Shown here piece after piece: positions 25,536 through 35,180 of a DNA stretch of 64,000 nt. Every line of letters begins with the position of its first letter. The stretch's first letter is position 1. Source of the stretch: Streptomyces sp. NRRL WC-3626 (GTDB lineage: Bacteria; Actinomycetota; Actinomycetes; Streptomycetales; Streptomycetaceae); contig NZ_JOCA01000001.1 in NCBI RefSeq assembly GCF_000718785.1, positions 124,001-188,000 of the forward strand. Reading direction: 5' to 3'. The position numbers were made by a program, and so were the translations under genes. The notes below the pieces were generated by a model. It worked only from the letters and a program-made list of their open reading frames with translations. It did no database searches and was not told the origin of the DNA.

Positions 25536-26915
25536 TCAGGCCTGTGCCGCGATGCCCGCCAGTCGCCGGGCCTCCGTACGTGTGCGGCGGGCGATCTCGT
25601 CCTCGTCGGCTGTGAGCAGGGATCCGTTCTTCACGATCTGGTCGCCGTTGACGAAGGATGCCGTGATCGGGGCCGGGGCGCCGAGAACCAGCGCGGTCAC
25701 CGGGTCGGCGATGGAGGCGTGGGCCAGGGTGTCCATACGCCACAGGACCAGGTCGGCGAGCTTGCCCGGCTCCAGGGAGCCGATCTCCGATGCGCGGCCC
25801 AGCACTTGGGCGCCGCCGTAGGTGCCCAGGCGGAGTGCCCGGCGGGCGTTCAGGGCGGTTTCGCGGTGAGGGCCGAGGCGGTTGACCAGCAGGGCGTTGC
25901 GGAGTTCGGTGTGGAGTTCGCCGGACTCGTTGGACGCCGTGCCGTCGACCCCGAGGCCCACCGGGACGCCCGCGGCGAGCATGTCCGGGACGCGGGCGAT
26001 ACCGGCGGCCAGCCGGGCGTTGGAGGACGGGCAGTGGGCAACTCCCGTTCCCGTACGGGCGAACGCGGCGATGTCGGAGTCGTTCATATGGACGCAGTGC
26101 GCCATCCACACGTCCTCGCCGAGCCAGCCGGTGGACTCGAAGTAGTCCGTCGGGCCCCTGCCGAACAGCTCGTGGCAGAACTTCTCCTCCTCCACGGTCT
26201 CCGAGCCGTGCGTGTGCAGGCGTACGCCGAGCCGTCGGGCCAACTCGGCTCCGTACCGCATAAGTTCGGTGGAGACGGAGAAGGGTGAGCAGGGCGCGAC
26301 GGCGACCTGGGTCATGGCGTCGAAGGAGGCGTCGTGGTGCCGGCGTACCGTCTCCTCGGTGGCGGCGAGCGCGTCGTCGAGCGTCTCGACGGCGAAGTCG
26401 GGCGGCAGTCCCCCGTCCTTCTCCCCCCGGTCCATGGAGCCGCGGGCGAGGGTGAAGCGGATGCCCATGTCGCGGGCGGCGCCGATGATGGTCGCGGACA
26501 GGTCGCCGGTGCCACGCGGGAAGACGTAGTGGTGGTCCATGGTCGTGGTGACGCCGCCGCGGGCCATCATGGCGAGCGAGCCCCGGGCCGCCGCGTGGAC
26601 CATCGGTTCGTCGATGCGCGCCCAGACCGGGTAGAGGGCGACGAGCCAGTCGAAGAGGTTGTGGTCGGTGGCCAGGCCCCGGGTGATCCACTGGTAGAAG
26701 TGGTGATGGGTGTTGACCAGGCCGGGGGTCACGAGATGCCCGGCCGCGTCGATCCGGCGTACGACGTTCTCCAGGCCGGCGGGAGCGGCACCCGCGCCGA
26801 GCGACTCGATGCGGTTGCCGGCGAGGACGACGTATCCGGAGGCGTACTCGGTGCCGTGCGCGTCGACGGTCGCGATCGCGCCGTTCTCGATGACGGTGCG
26901 CCGGTCTGCTGCCAT
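25536..26915 (-). CDS. 8-oxoguanine deaminase (amidohydrolase)
   Basis: 459 residues of the amidohydrolase superfamily. Metal ligands are visible in LVNTHHHFYQW (two His), LHTHGSETVEEE, AHCVHM and GVDGTASNESGEL (Asp). The order and the TPGLVNTHHHFYQWITRG block match 8-oxoguanine/atrazine-chlorohydrolase-like deaminases. It converts 8-oxoguanine to urate, feeding the uricase directly downstream in the pathway. It is the last gene of the minus-strand operon uraD-uraH-pucL-this gene, 55 bases after the uricase. Guanine as substrate is the alternative. Confidence 0.85.
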   Translation of the reverse strand: MAADRRTVIENGAIATVDAHGTEYASGYVVLAGNRIESLGAGAAPAGLENVVRRIDAAGHLVTPGLVNTHHHFYQWITRGLATDHNLFDWLVALYPVWARIDEPMVHAAARGSLAMMARGGVTTTMDHHYVFPRGTGDLSATIIGAARDMGIRFTLARGSMDRGEKDGGLPPDFAVETLDDALAATEETVRRHHDASFDAMTQVAVAPCSPFSVSTELMRYGAELARRLGVRLHTHGSETVEEEKFCHELFGRGPTDYFESTGWLGEDVWMAHCVHMNDSDIAAFARTGTGVAHCPSSNARLAAGIARVPDMLAAGVPVGLGVDGTASNESGELHTELRNALLVNRLGPHRETALNARRALRLGTYGGAQVLGRASEIGSLEPGKLADLVLWRMDTLAHASIADPVTALVLGAPAPITASFVNGDQIVKNGSLLTADEDEIARRTRTEARRLAGIAAQA

Positions 26916-26970
26916 GGTGCGTCCTTTTCGCGTACGTGGTGAGGAGAGGACGGGGCGAACCCCCGTGCGG

Positions 26971-27888
26971 TCAGAGGTTGGTGAGGTCCGCCGGTATGCG
27001 CGCCTCGCGTCCGTCCCGCAGGACCGTCGCCTCGATCAGGCCGTAGGGGCGGTCGGCGGCGACGTACACAGCCCCCTCGGCGGTGTCGTTGCTCAGCCCG
27101 AAGGGCTCCAGGTCGACCAGGAAGTGGTGGCTGTTGGGGAGGGAGAAGCGGACCTCGTCTATCTCGTCGCGGCGGTCGATGATCCGCGCGCCCATCTCGT
27201 ACATCGTCTGCTGCAGGGACAGCGAGTAGGTCTCGGCGAAGGCCTGGAGGAGGTGCTTCCTGATCTGCGTGTAGGACTGCTCCCAGTCGGGCATCGGCCG
27301 GTCGTCGCCGGTCCAGTTGAACCGCCAGCGGCCGGAGACCGAGGTGGCGAGGACGCGGTCGCGGGTCTCCTCGAGGGTCGTGTACGCGTCCTTGACGTAG
27401 CCCCGGAACTCGGAGTCGGTGGAGTTGAGTACGGTCAGGTCCTTCAGGCCGGAGATCACCTCCCAGCGTTCGCCGTCGTAGGCGACCTGCGTCAGCCGGG
27501 TCTCCTGGCCCTTGCGGACGAAGGAGTGCCCGCCCTCGCCCGCCCCGTCGCCCGCCCCCTCGATCCGCTCCCACGCGTACTCCTCGACGCGGATGCGGGC
27601 CCAGTGGATGGGCTCCTGCGAGGTGACGAAGTGCCTGGCCAGGTGGATGCCGAACTGTTCGGCGGACTCGATGCCGTACTTCTTGGCGAACGCGTACACC
27701 GTGTTCTTCGTGGTGTCCGTCGGCAGCACATGGGCGTTGGAGCCGGAGTAGTGGACCTCGTCCATGTCGCCGGACAGGGCGACGGAGACGTTGAGGTCCT
27801 TGATGTGGTGGGTGGCGCCGTCCCGGGTGATCCTCACGACCCGGTTCTCGGCCTTGCCGTACTGGTTCTGTCCCAGGATGGTCGGCAT
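26971..27888 (-). CDS. pucL: Urate oxidase (cofactor-free uricase)
   Basis: 305 residues, normal for factor-independent uricase. The N-terminus GQNQYGKAENRVVRITRDG carries the catalytic Lys, LPTDTTKNTVYAFAKKYGI the Thr, and VHYSGSNAHVLPTD fits the active-site set. It oxidises urate to 5-hydroxyisourate with oxygen. HIU hydrolase is encoded just upstream on the same strand with a 4-base gap, and 8-oxoguanine deaminase follows. Confidence 0.96.
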   Translation of the reverse strand: MPTILGQNQYGKAENRVVRITRDGATHHIKDLNVSVALSGDMDEVHYSGSNAHVLPTDTTKNTVYAFAKKYGIESAEQFGIHLARHFVTSQEPIHWARIRVEEYAWERIEGAGDGAGEGGHSFVRKGQETRLTQVAYDGERWEVISGLKDLTVLNSTDSEFRGYVKDAYTTLEETRDRVLATSVSGRWRFNWTGDDRPMPDWEQSYTQIRKHLLQAFAETYSLSLQQTMYEMGARIIDRRDEIDEVRFSLPNSHHFLVDLEPFGLSNDTAEGAVYVAADRPYGLIEATVLRDGREARIPADLTNL

Positions 27889-27892
27889 GGAG

Positions 27893-28264
27893 CTAGCTCC
27901 CTCGGTAGACGGAGTAGCCGAACGGGTTGAGCAGCAGCGGTACGTGATAGTGCTCGCCCGGGACGACGGCGAACGTGACCGTCACCTCCGGGAAGAACAC
28001 CGTGGCGCCGCTGTCCCGGTTCTCGGCGGATTCCTCGAAGTACGCCTCGACGGCGAAGTCGAGCCGTACGTGGGTGGCGGCCTCCGGCAGCGCCGGCAGG
28101 TCCTCGCACCGCCCGTCCGCGTCGGTCGCGGCGCCGCCGAGCGCCGTCCAGTCCGCGTGCCGGCCCGCGCGGGCGGCGAGGCGGACGGCGACGCCCGCCG
28201 CGGGGCGGCCGGCGCTGGTGTCCAGGATGTGCGTGGACACCGAGGCGGTGGTGTCGGTGCTCAT
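27893..28264 (-). CDS. uraH: 5-hydroxyisourate hydrolase
   Basis: 123 residues of the transthyretin-like family. STHILDTSAGRPAAGVAVRL at the N-terminus carries the active His, and the C-terminus ends HYHVPLLLNPFGYSVYRGS, the YRGS signature of HIU hydrolases. It converts 5-hydroxyisourate to OHCU, between uricase and the decarboxylase. Its ATG lies one base after the uraD stop, so the two are translationally linked. Confidence 0.96.
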   Translation of the reverse strand: MSTDTTASVSTHILDTSAGRPAAGVAVRLAARAGRHADWTALGGAATDADGRCEDLPALPEAATHVRLDFAVEAYFEESAENRDSGATVFFPEVTVTFAVVPGEHYHVPLLLNPFGYSVYRGS

Positions 28265-28265
28265 G

Positions 28266-28787
28266 TCAGTCCTCTCCGCGTTCGCCCTCGGCCAGGCGGG
28301 CCAGCCGGATGCGGTTGATCTTCCCCAGTTCGGTGCGGACGATCTCGCGTTCCCGTTCCGGCGTGTTACCGAGGCGTTTTCTGACGGCGTCGCGCAGTTG
28401 CCCGGCGGTCCGGCCGGTGGCGCAGATGAGGAACACATGGCCGAACCGCTCCTGGTAGGCCAGGTTCAGTTCGAGCATCTCGGCCCTGAGTCCGTCCGGC
28501 GCGGCCGCCATGCCGCTCTGCTCCCGCGCGGAGACCGGGTCCCCCGGTTCGGGGCGGCCGATCGGCGGGTGTCCGGCCATGGCCTCGTCCAGGTCGGCCG
28601 CGGTCAGGCCGGCCGTGGCGGCGTCACCGGCGGCGAACAGGTCGTCGGCGGTGGCGTACGGGCGGGCGGCCAGCACGCGGCGGGCCCACGCGGTGGAGGC
28701 GCAGGCCTGGTGGAGTGCGGCGAGGGCCGCGTGTTCCTCCAGCGCGTTGAAGCGGGCCAGGCCCGCCGGGGTGGGGGTCGACGACAC
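28266..28787 (-). CDS. uraD: OHCU decarboxylase
   Basis: 173 residues from the GTG at 28787, with ACGGAGG seven bases before it; an upstream ATG at 28856 would fall inside the operator and is rejected. MAGHPPIGRP holds the catalytic His, and LNLAYQERFGHVFLIC and RLGNTPEREREIVRTELGKI are family hallmarks. It makes S-allantoin from OHCU. It is the first gene of the four-gene uric-acid operon. Confidence 0.95.
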   Translation of the reverse strand: MSSTPTPAGLARFNALEEHAALAALHQACASTAWARRVLAARPYATADDLFAAGDAATAGLTAADLDEAMAGHPPIGRPEPGDPVSAREQSGMAAAPDGLRAEMLELNLAYQERFGHVFLICATGRTAGQLRDAVRKRLGNTPEREREIVRTELGKINRIRLARLAEGERGED

Positions 28788-28852
28788 GTGAGCCTCCGTG
28801 GCCGCGTGCTGAAACAGGCGTGCCGACAGTGAACGCCGACGCGGGCAGCGCG

Positions 28853-28867
28853 TCAACAGTTTGTTGA
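28853..28867. promoter_or_regulatory. Operator candidate over the uraD promoter
   Basis: TCAACA-GTT-TGTTGA is a perfect 6-3-6 inverted repeat. On the minus strand it overlaps TTGACG, which is 17 bases from TTCACT, giving a plausible promoter for uraD-uraH-pucL. An operator over the -35 box suggests repression. It differs from the TTCC-N7-GGAA boxes, so a different regulator is likely. Confidence 0.6.
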
Positions 28868-28878
28868 AAATCCGGGGC

Positions 28879-29235
28879 TCAGGTGCCCTTCTCGCGGTTC
28901 AGGTAGTTGTAGACGGTGAAGCGGCTGACTCCGAGCGCGCCCGCCACCGTCTCCACGCCGTGCCGTACGGCGAAGGCGCCGCGCGCCTCCAGACCGCGCA
29001 CGATCTCCTGCTTGGCCTTGCGGTCCAGGTCCGCGAGCGGCCTTCCCCGCGCGCGTTCCAGTGCCGCGAGGATGTGGTCGAGGGAGTCCGCGAGCTGCGG
29101 CAGTCGTACGGCGACGACGCCGGCGCCCTGCCAGGAGAGCACGACGTCGTCGCCGCCGGCCTCGTCGGGCGGGATCATCTCGCCGCCCATGGCGTCGACC
29201 AGCGGTCTCACCGCCGCGATGAACGCCTCGCTCAC
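28879..29235 (-). CDS. Helix-turn-helix protein, DauR/YheO-like C-terminal domain
   Basis: 118 residues from the GTG at 29235, preceded by AGGAGGG. The last 25 residues hold VAGALGVSRFTVYNYLNR, an HTH of the DauR type. The N-terminal part has VVLSWQGAGVVAVRLPQLAD, resembling part of the PAS-like domain of YheO/DauR but shorter. Its end lies 12 bases before the palindrome over the uraD promoter, so it is a candidate regulator of the uric-acid operon. The start overlaps the previous gene by GTGA. Confidence 0.75.
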   Translation of the reverse strand: MSEAFIAAVRPLVDAMGGEMIPPDEAGGDDVVLSWQGAGVVAVRLPQLADSLDHILAALERARGRPLADLDRKAKQEIVRGLEARGAFAVRHGVETVAGALGVSRFTVYNYLNREKGT

Positions 29236-29483
29236 CGGTCGCCCTCCTCTACGACATTGACCTGGAGGGAGATCCGGGTGGCGCCGGCCGTCAGCGCCCC
29301 GCGCAGCACCGCGTCCACGGCGTCGAGGACCGCCTCCGCCCCGCCCTCCGCGGTGTTGCCGAACGGCCCGACATCGACGGCGTCCAGCTCGGCCCCTTCG
29401 ACGACCTCCCGCGCCACCACCGCGTGCGCGGGCGCCTCGTCGAGGTCGAAGGGCTCGGTCGTGAACTCCACCCGCAATCGCAC
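29232..29483 (-). CDS. Small thiamine-binding-like protein (DUF77/YqgV type)
   Basis: 83 residues from the GTG at 29483 (GGGGGC before it); an ATG at 29501 is the alternative. The fold pattern LRVEFTTEPFDL, then AVDVGPFGNTAEGGAEAVLD, then GATRISLQVNVVEE matches the YqgV/MTH1187 ferredoxin-like family, whose members bind thiamine or related pyrimidines. It is first in an operon with the HTH gene, which begins inside its stop. Role in purine catabolism unclear. Confidence 0.7.
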   Translation of the reverse strand: MRLRVEFTTEPFDLDEAPAHAVVAREVVEGAELDAVDVGPFGNTAEGGAEAVLDAVDAVLRGALTAGATRISLQVNVVEEGDR

Positions 29484-29678
29484 TGCGCCCCCACATGGCA
29501 TCGACTCCGGCCTGCGCGTCACATCGGCCGCCGGCCCAGGTCGGCACGACCTTAACGGACTCCCCCCGCGGCGGTCCCGGAGCGGGACGGGCCGGGCGCC
29601 GGCCCGGTCGGGCGGGGTGTCGCCGAGGCGGCCGCGAGAAGCGGCGGGACCGCGGCTGGACAACCCGCCCAGCGCAGA

Positions 29679-29748
29679 CGCATCTGCCAGGCGATTCACA
29701 TCATTGTCCAGCAGATGCGAGGCCCATCGGGTACTTCACTTGGCATCT
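29679..29748. promoter_or_regulatory. GCATCTGC inverted repeats upstream of modA
   Basis: CGCATCTGC (29679-29687) and GCAGATGCG (29711-29719) are perfect 9-base arms, and a third half-site GCATCT lies at 29743-29748. They sit 107-176 bases before modA. This is the only structured part of the 29484-29854 gap; the rest (29484-29678) is GC-rich with no gene or hairpin I trust. A molybdate-responsive operator is inferred; no ModE or mocO-type riboswitch was recognised. Confidence 0.45.
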
Positions 29749-29854
29749 ACGGCAGTATGATCGGCGACACGGGTGGAGCGGGGGCCATGGGTCCACGTGG
29801 TCGCCGAAGAACCGTGGACGTGTCCGTTCAGGACGGTGAGGGAGTGGACCCGAG

Positions 29855-30670
29855 ATGACCCGAACCACGCGCCGGTACGGCCGGATACTCCAGGTGACCG
29901 GGGCGGGCGTCGCCGCGCTGCTGGCCCTGAGCGCCTGTTCGTCCTCCGGCCCGGACTCCGGCGGCGAGTCTGCCGCCTCGGCGCGGGCGGGGGTGTCCGG
30001 GACGGTGAACGTGTTCGCCGCCGCCTCGCTGACGGAGAGCTTCACCGAGCTGGGCAGGCAGTTCGAGAAGGAGCACCCCGGCACGGAGGTCGTCTTCAAC
30101 TTCGGCGGCAGTGACTCGCTCGCCGCCGGGATCACCAGCGGCGCCCCCGCCGATGTGTTCGCCTCGGCCAGCCCCAGGACGATGAAGACCGTCACGGACG
30201 CCGGGGCGGCGGAGGGAACCCCGGTCACGTTCGTCCGCAACGGGCTGGAGATCGCCACCCTCCCCGGCAACCCGGACCGGATCGCCTCCCTGAAGGACCT
30301 CACCGGTGACGGTCTGAAGGTCGTGCTGTGCGACAGGACGGTGCCGTGCGGCGCCGCCGCCGAGAAGGCGCTGACCGCGGCCGGTCTCGAGCTCACCCCG
30401 GTCTCCTACGAGGAGGACGTCAAGTCCGCCCTCAACAAGGTGGTCCTCAAGGAGGCCGACGCCGCCGTCGTGTACAGGACGGATGTGAGGGCGGCCGGTG
30501 ACAAGGTGGAGGGCGTGGAGTTCCCCGAAGCCGCCGAGGCGGTCAACGACTATCCGATCACCCTGCTCAAGGACGCCCCCAACGCCGGTGCCGGCAAGGC
30601 GTTCATCGAGCTGGTGCGGTCCGCCGAGGGCCGGAAGGCGCTGACCGGAGCCGGGTTCACCGCGCCGTGA
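29855..30670 (+). CDS. modA: Molybdate ABC transporter, substrate-binding lipoprotein
   Basis: 271 residues. An N-terminal signal ends at lipobox LSAC (Cys28), so the protein is anchored on the outside of the membrane. The mature part begins with GTVNVFAAASLTESFTELGR and has FNFGGSDSLAAGI and PADVFASAS, the ModA oxyanion-binding blocks. It captures molybdate for the ModB/ModC importer. It starts a modABC operon that probably supplies the xanthine dehydrogenase at 51409 and other molybdoenzymes. Confidence 0.93.
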   Translation: MTRTTRRYGRILQVTGAGVAALLALSACSSSGPDSGGESAASARAGVSGTVNVFAAASLTESFTELGRQFEKEHPGTEVVFNFGGSDSLAAGITSGAPADVFASASPRTMKTVTDAGAAEGTPVTFVRNGLEIATLPGNPDRIASLKDLTGDGLKVVLCDRTVPCGAAAEKALTAAGLELTPVSYEEDVKSALNKVVLKEADAAVVYRTDVRAAGDKVEGVEFPEAAEAVNDYPITLLKDAPNAGAGKAFIELVRSAEGRKALTGAGFTAP

Positions 30671-31472
30671 GGGCCCCGCGCGGATCCGGTACGGCGACCG
30701 GCGGGGCGCCGCTCCCGCTGCTCGTGCCCGCCCTGATCGGTCTGGCCTTCCTGGTGCTCCCGCTGGTCGCGCTGCTGCTGCGGGCGCCCTGGTCGAGCAT
30801 GCCCGGTCTGCTGACCGGCACCGAGGTGTGGCAGGCGCTGCGGCTGTCGCTGATCTGCGCCACGGCCGCGACCGTGGTGAGCATGGTGATCGGCGTGCCG
30901 CTGGCCTGGCTGCTGGCCCGGGTCGAGTTCCCGGGCCGTGGGCTCGTACGGGCCCTGGTGACACTGCCGTTGGTGCTGCCGCCGGTGGTGGGCGGTGTCG
31001 CCCTGCTGATGGCGCTGGGCCGCAACGGGGTCGTGGGGCAGTGGCTGGACTCCTGGTTCGGGATCACGCTGCCGTTCACCACCACCGGCGTGATCATCGC
31101 CGAGGCGTTCGTGGCGATGCCGTTCCTCGTCATCAGCGTCGAGGGCACGCTGCGCGCCGCCGACCCCCGCTACGAGGAGGCGGCCACCACGCTCGGCGCC
31201 TCCCGTTTCACCGCGTTCCGCCGGGTGACGCTGCCGCTGATCGCGCCCGGCATCGCGGCCGGTGCCGTACTGGCGTGGGCGCGGGCGCTCGGCGAGTTCG
31301 GCGCGACGATCACCTTCGCGGGGAACTTCCCGGGCCGCACCCAGACCATGCCCCTGGCCGTGTACCTCGCCCTGCAGAACGACCCGGAGGCGGCCATCGC
31401 GCTCAGCCTGGTGCTGCTGGCCGTGTCCATCGCCGTACTCGCCGGACTGCGCGACCGCTGGATGACCGCCTC

Positions 31473-31476
<4 letters not shown>
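30667..31476 (+). CDS. modB: Molybdate ABC transporter permease
   Basis: 269 residues from the GTG overlapping the modA stop (GTGA). Six membrane segments are predicted. The EAA loop reads EEAATTLGASRFTAFRRVTL, then PLIAPGIAAGAVLAWARALGEFGATITFAG, the ModB/CysT-type pattern that contacts the ATPase. It forms the membrane channel for molybdate. Confidence 0.94.
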
Positions 31477-32558
<1,082 letters not shown>

Positions 32559-32716
32559 GAACGGGCAGGTCACGCCGGGCGGCGGGAGGAGGCGCCGTAC
32601 GGGCGGGGCCGGACTCGTGGTCGTCCCTCACCCACCGCGTCGCGCGGACCGGCCTCGCCCGGCCCCCTTGACAGTCCGAGACGGTGGCGGCAGTCTTCCA
32701 TCAAACAGAAAGTAAT

Positions 32717-32731
32717 TTCCACTATGCGGAA
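32717..32731. promoter_or_regulatory. AllR-like operator candidate upstream of hyi
   Basis: TTCC-ACTATGC-GGAA within TAATTTCCACTATGCGGAAT, an AT-rich island 20 bases before the hydroxypyruvate isomerase start. The same core and flank occur before gcl. The position would block the promoter or early elongation. Confidence 0.65.
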
Positions 32732-32751
32732 TTACAGGAAGGCCGTCCCCG

Positions 32752-33573
32752 ATGGGATTCGCAGACCAGCGGTTCGACGTCAATCTGTCGATCCTCTTCA
32801 CCGAACTCCCGCTCCTGGAGCGCCCGGCGGCCGCCGCCGCGGCCGGTTTCACCGCGGTCGAGCTGTGGTGGCCCTGGGTCGACTCCCCCACTCCCGGACG
32901 ATCTCGGCTCGACGCGCTGCACAGGGCGATCGAGGACGCGGGCGTACACCTCACCGGCCTGAACTTCTACGCCGGACGGCTCCCCGGACCCGACCGGGGC
33001 GCCCTGTCCGTCCCCGGTGAGGAGTCGGAGCGGTTCCGCGCCAACATCGACGTGGCCGTCGGTTTCGCCCACTCCCTCGGCTGTACGGCGCTGAACGCGC
33101 TGTACGGCAACCGGGTCGACGGCGTGGACCCGGCCGAGCAGGACGCGCTCGCGCTGGAGAACCTCGTCCTCGCCGCCCGCGCCGCCGACCGGATCGGCGC
33201 GATGCTGCTGATCGAGGCGCTGAACGCGCCCGAGTCGCCGCGGTACCCGCTGGTGTCGGCGCCCGCCGCCGTGGATGTCGTGGACCGGGTGAACGCGGCC
33301 ACGGGACTGGGCAACGCCCGTTTCCTGATGGACCTCTACCACCTGGCGAGGAACGGCGAGGACCTGCCGGCGGTGATCGACCGGTACGCCGGAAGGACCG
33401 GCCATGTGCAGATCGCCGACAGCCCCGGCCGCGGCGCCCCCGGCACCGGTTCGCTCCCGCTGGAGGACCTCCTGGACCGGCTGCGCAAGGCCGGATACGA
33501 CGGCTGGGTCGGCCTGGAGTACAAGACCGGCGACCGCCCCGGCACGGAGGCCTTCGACTGGCTCCCCCGCTGA
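32752..33573 (+). CDS. hyi: Hydroxypyruvate isomerase
   Basis: 273 residues of the TIM-barrel sugar isomerase family. Seen are NLSILFTELPLLERPAAAAA at the N-terminus, VELWWPW, LTGLNFYAG, ALYGNRVDG, LLIEALNAPESP (Glu ligand), FLMDLYHLARNGED and VGLEYKTGD (Glu ligand). It interconverts hydroxypyruvate and tartronate semialdehyde. It has an AllR-like box 20 bases upstream and is followed by glxR after 31 bases. Confidence 0.93.
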   Translation: MGFADQRFDVNLSILFTELPLLERPAAAAAAGFTAVELWWPWVDSPTPGRSRLDALHRAIEDAGVHLTGLNFYAGRLPGPDRGALSVPGEESERFRANIDVAVGFAHSLGCTALNALYGNRVDGVDPAEQDALALENLVLAARAADRIGAMLLIEALNAPESPRYPLVSAPAAVDVVDRVNAATGLGNARFLMDLYHLARNGEDLPAVIDRYAGRTGHVQIADSPGRGAPGTGSLPLEDLLDRLRKAGYDGWVGLEYKTGDRPGTEAFDWLPR

Positions 33574-33604
33574 CCAGAACCCCCGTACCGAGAGGCACCC
33601 CGAC

Positions 33605-34498
33605 ATGAGCAACCTTCCCACGGTCGCCTGGATAGGTCTCGGCGTCATGGGCTCCCCGATGTCCGAGAACCTGATCAGGGCGGGCTACCACGTCACCGGC
33701 CACACCCTGGAGCGGGAGAAGCTGGACCGGCTGGCCGGTGCCGGCGGCACCGTGGCCGGCTCGGTCGCCGAGGCCGTACGGAACGCCGATGTGATCATCA
33801 CGATGGTTCCGGCGTCGCCGCAGGTCGAGGCGATCGCGTACGGCCCCGGCGGCATCCTGGAGAACGCCCGGCCCGGGGCCCTGCTGATCGACATGTCCTC
33901 GATCACGCCACAGACCTCGGTCGATCTGGCCGCCGCCGCGAAGGACAAGGGCATCCGGGTGCTGGACGCCCCCGTGTCGGGCGGTGAGGCCGGGGCCGTC
34001 GAGGCGGTGCTGTCCATCATGGTGGGCGGCGGGCAGGCCGACTTCGAGGAGGCGAAGCCGCTCTTCGCGGCGCTCGGCAGGACGGTCGTGCGGTGCGGCC
34101 CGCACGGCTCGGGGCAGACCGTGAAGGCCGCCAATCAGCTGATCGTCGCCGTCAACATCCAGGCGTGCGCGGAGGCCGTGGTCTTCCTGGAGAAGTCCGG
34201 CGTGGACCTCACGGCGGCGCTCGAGGTCCTGAACGGCGGACTGGCCGGCTCGACGGTGCTGACCCGGAAGAAGGACAACTTCCTGAACCGGGACTTCACG
34301 CCGGGCTTCCGGATCGATCTGCACCACAAGGACATGGGCATCGTCACCGACGCCGCCCGCGCCGTGGGCGCCGCCCTGCCCGTCGGTGCCGTGGTCGCCC
34401 AGCTGGTGGCGAGCCTGCGCGCGCGGGGCGACGGCAGGCTGGACCACTCCGCGCTGCTGAGGGCGGTCGAGCGGCTGTCCGGCACGCACCTCGCATAG
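33605..34498 (+). CDS. glxR: 2-hydroxy-3-oxopropionate (tartronate semialdehyde) reductase
   Basis: 297 residues from MSNLPTVAWIGLGVMGSPMS. The beta-hydroxyacid dehydrogenase pattern is complete: GLGVMGSPM for NAD(P), LDAPVSGGEAGA for substrate, and GSGQTVKAANQL with the catalytic Lys near residue 171. It reduces tartronate semialdehyde, the product of glyoxylate carboligase, to D-glycerate. With hyi and gcl it forms the glycerate pathway for glyoxylate. Confidence 0.95.
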   Translation: MSNLPTVAWIGLGVMGSPMSENLIRAGYHVTGHTLEREKLDRLAGAGGTVAGSVAEAVRNADVIITMVPASPQVEAIAYGPGGILENARPGALLIDMSSITPQTSVDLAAAAKDKGIRVLDAPVSGGEAGAVEAVLSIMVGGGQADFEEAKPLFAALGRTVVRCGPHGSGQTVKAANQLIVAVNIQACAEAVVFLEKSGVDLTAALEVLNGGLAGSTVLTRKKDNFLNRDFTPGFRIDLHHKDMGIVTDAARAVGAALPVGAVVAQLVASLRARGDGRLDHSALLRAVERLSGTHLA

Positions 34499-34778
34499 AC
34501 CTCCGGGCGGCGCCGGCGCCGACATCCGTCCTGTCGCGCCCAAGGCACCGGCGCCGCCCGGAACCGCCCCGACGGGGCACGGCGACTCGCGTACGGCCAC
34601 GGCCGTGGGCGCGGGGCGAGGGCGCCGCGGCGGTACGCGCGCCAGTGCGGTGGCGAAGGCGGCGGGACTCCCGCCCCGGCCTGAGAAGGGGGTCCCGCCG
34701 CCGCCGCGGTCCCGAGCCCCGCCCGGGCGGTCCCGCATCCGGGGTGCGGATCCGGCCGGGGCGCAGCAGCCTGGGGGC
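34499..34778. other. Gap without gene
   Basis: 280 bases of very GC-rich sequence after glxR. I saw no reading frame with a ribosome site, no clear terminator and no repeat. Confidence 0.5.
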
Positions 34779-35018
34779 ATGGCACATCCCACGGAGCATC
34801 CGCACATCGTGGTGCACTCCCCGGCTCTCGACGGCTCCCGGCGGGTCACCTCGGACGACGACACCCTGGGCATCGCGACGCACGTCGACGACGTGGCCGA
34901 GATCCTGCGGCTGGCCGACCTGTACGTCACCGATGTCGAGGGGACGGACCTGATCGACTGGCAGGGCGGCGGTCCCGACGACTGGCCGGGCCTCTCGGAA
35001 CACCACGAGACGACATGA
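34779..35018 (+). CDS. Small protein of unknown function
   Basis: 79 residues from an ATG with GGGGGC before it. The sequence (SPALDGSRRVTSDDDTLGIA, then DVAEILRLADLYVTDVEGTD) is acidic and lacks membrane segments. I do not recognise the family. A stem-loop follows. Coding is supported by the biased third positions and a plausible ribosome site; the longer upstream frame looks non-coding. Confidence 0.55.
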   Translation: MAHPTEHPHIVVHSPALDGSRRVTSDDDTLGIATHVDDVAEILRLADLYVTDVEGTDLIDWQGGGPDDWPGLSEHHETT

Positions 35019-35020
35019 GC

Positions 35021-35048
35021 GCCGCTACGGCATCGGCCGTACAGCGGC
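35021..35048 (+). terminator. Possible terminator after the small protein gene
   Basis: GCCGCTACGGC-ATCG-GCCGTACAGCGGC forms an imperfect stem two bases after the stop, without a T-run. Confidence 0.5.
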
Positions 35049-35180
35049 TACGTCACCCTCAAATGAACCTCTGAAGGCGGCCGGAAACGCTTCGGCCCCC
35101 GTCGCCCGCGGGCACACTCCTGGCAACGCGGGGCCCGCCGGCACGGGGGCGGCGGGCCCCGCTTCAGGGGGTGACACGCC

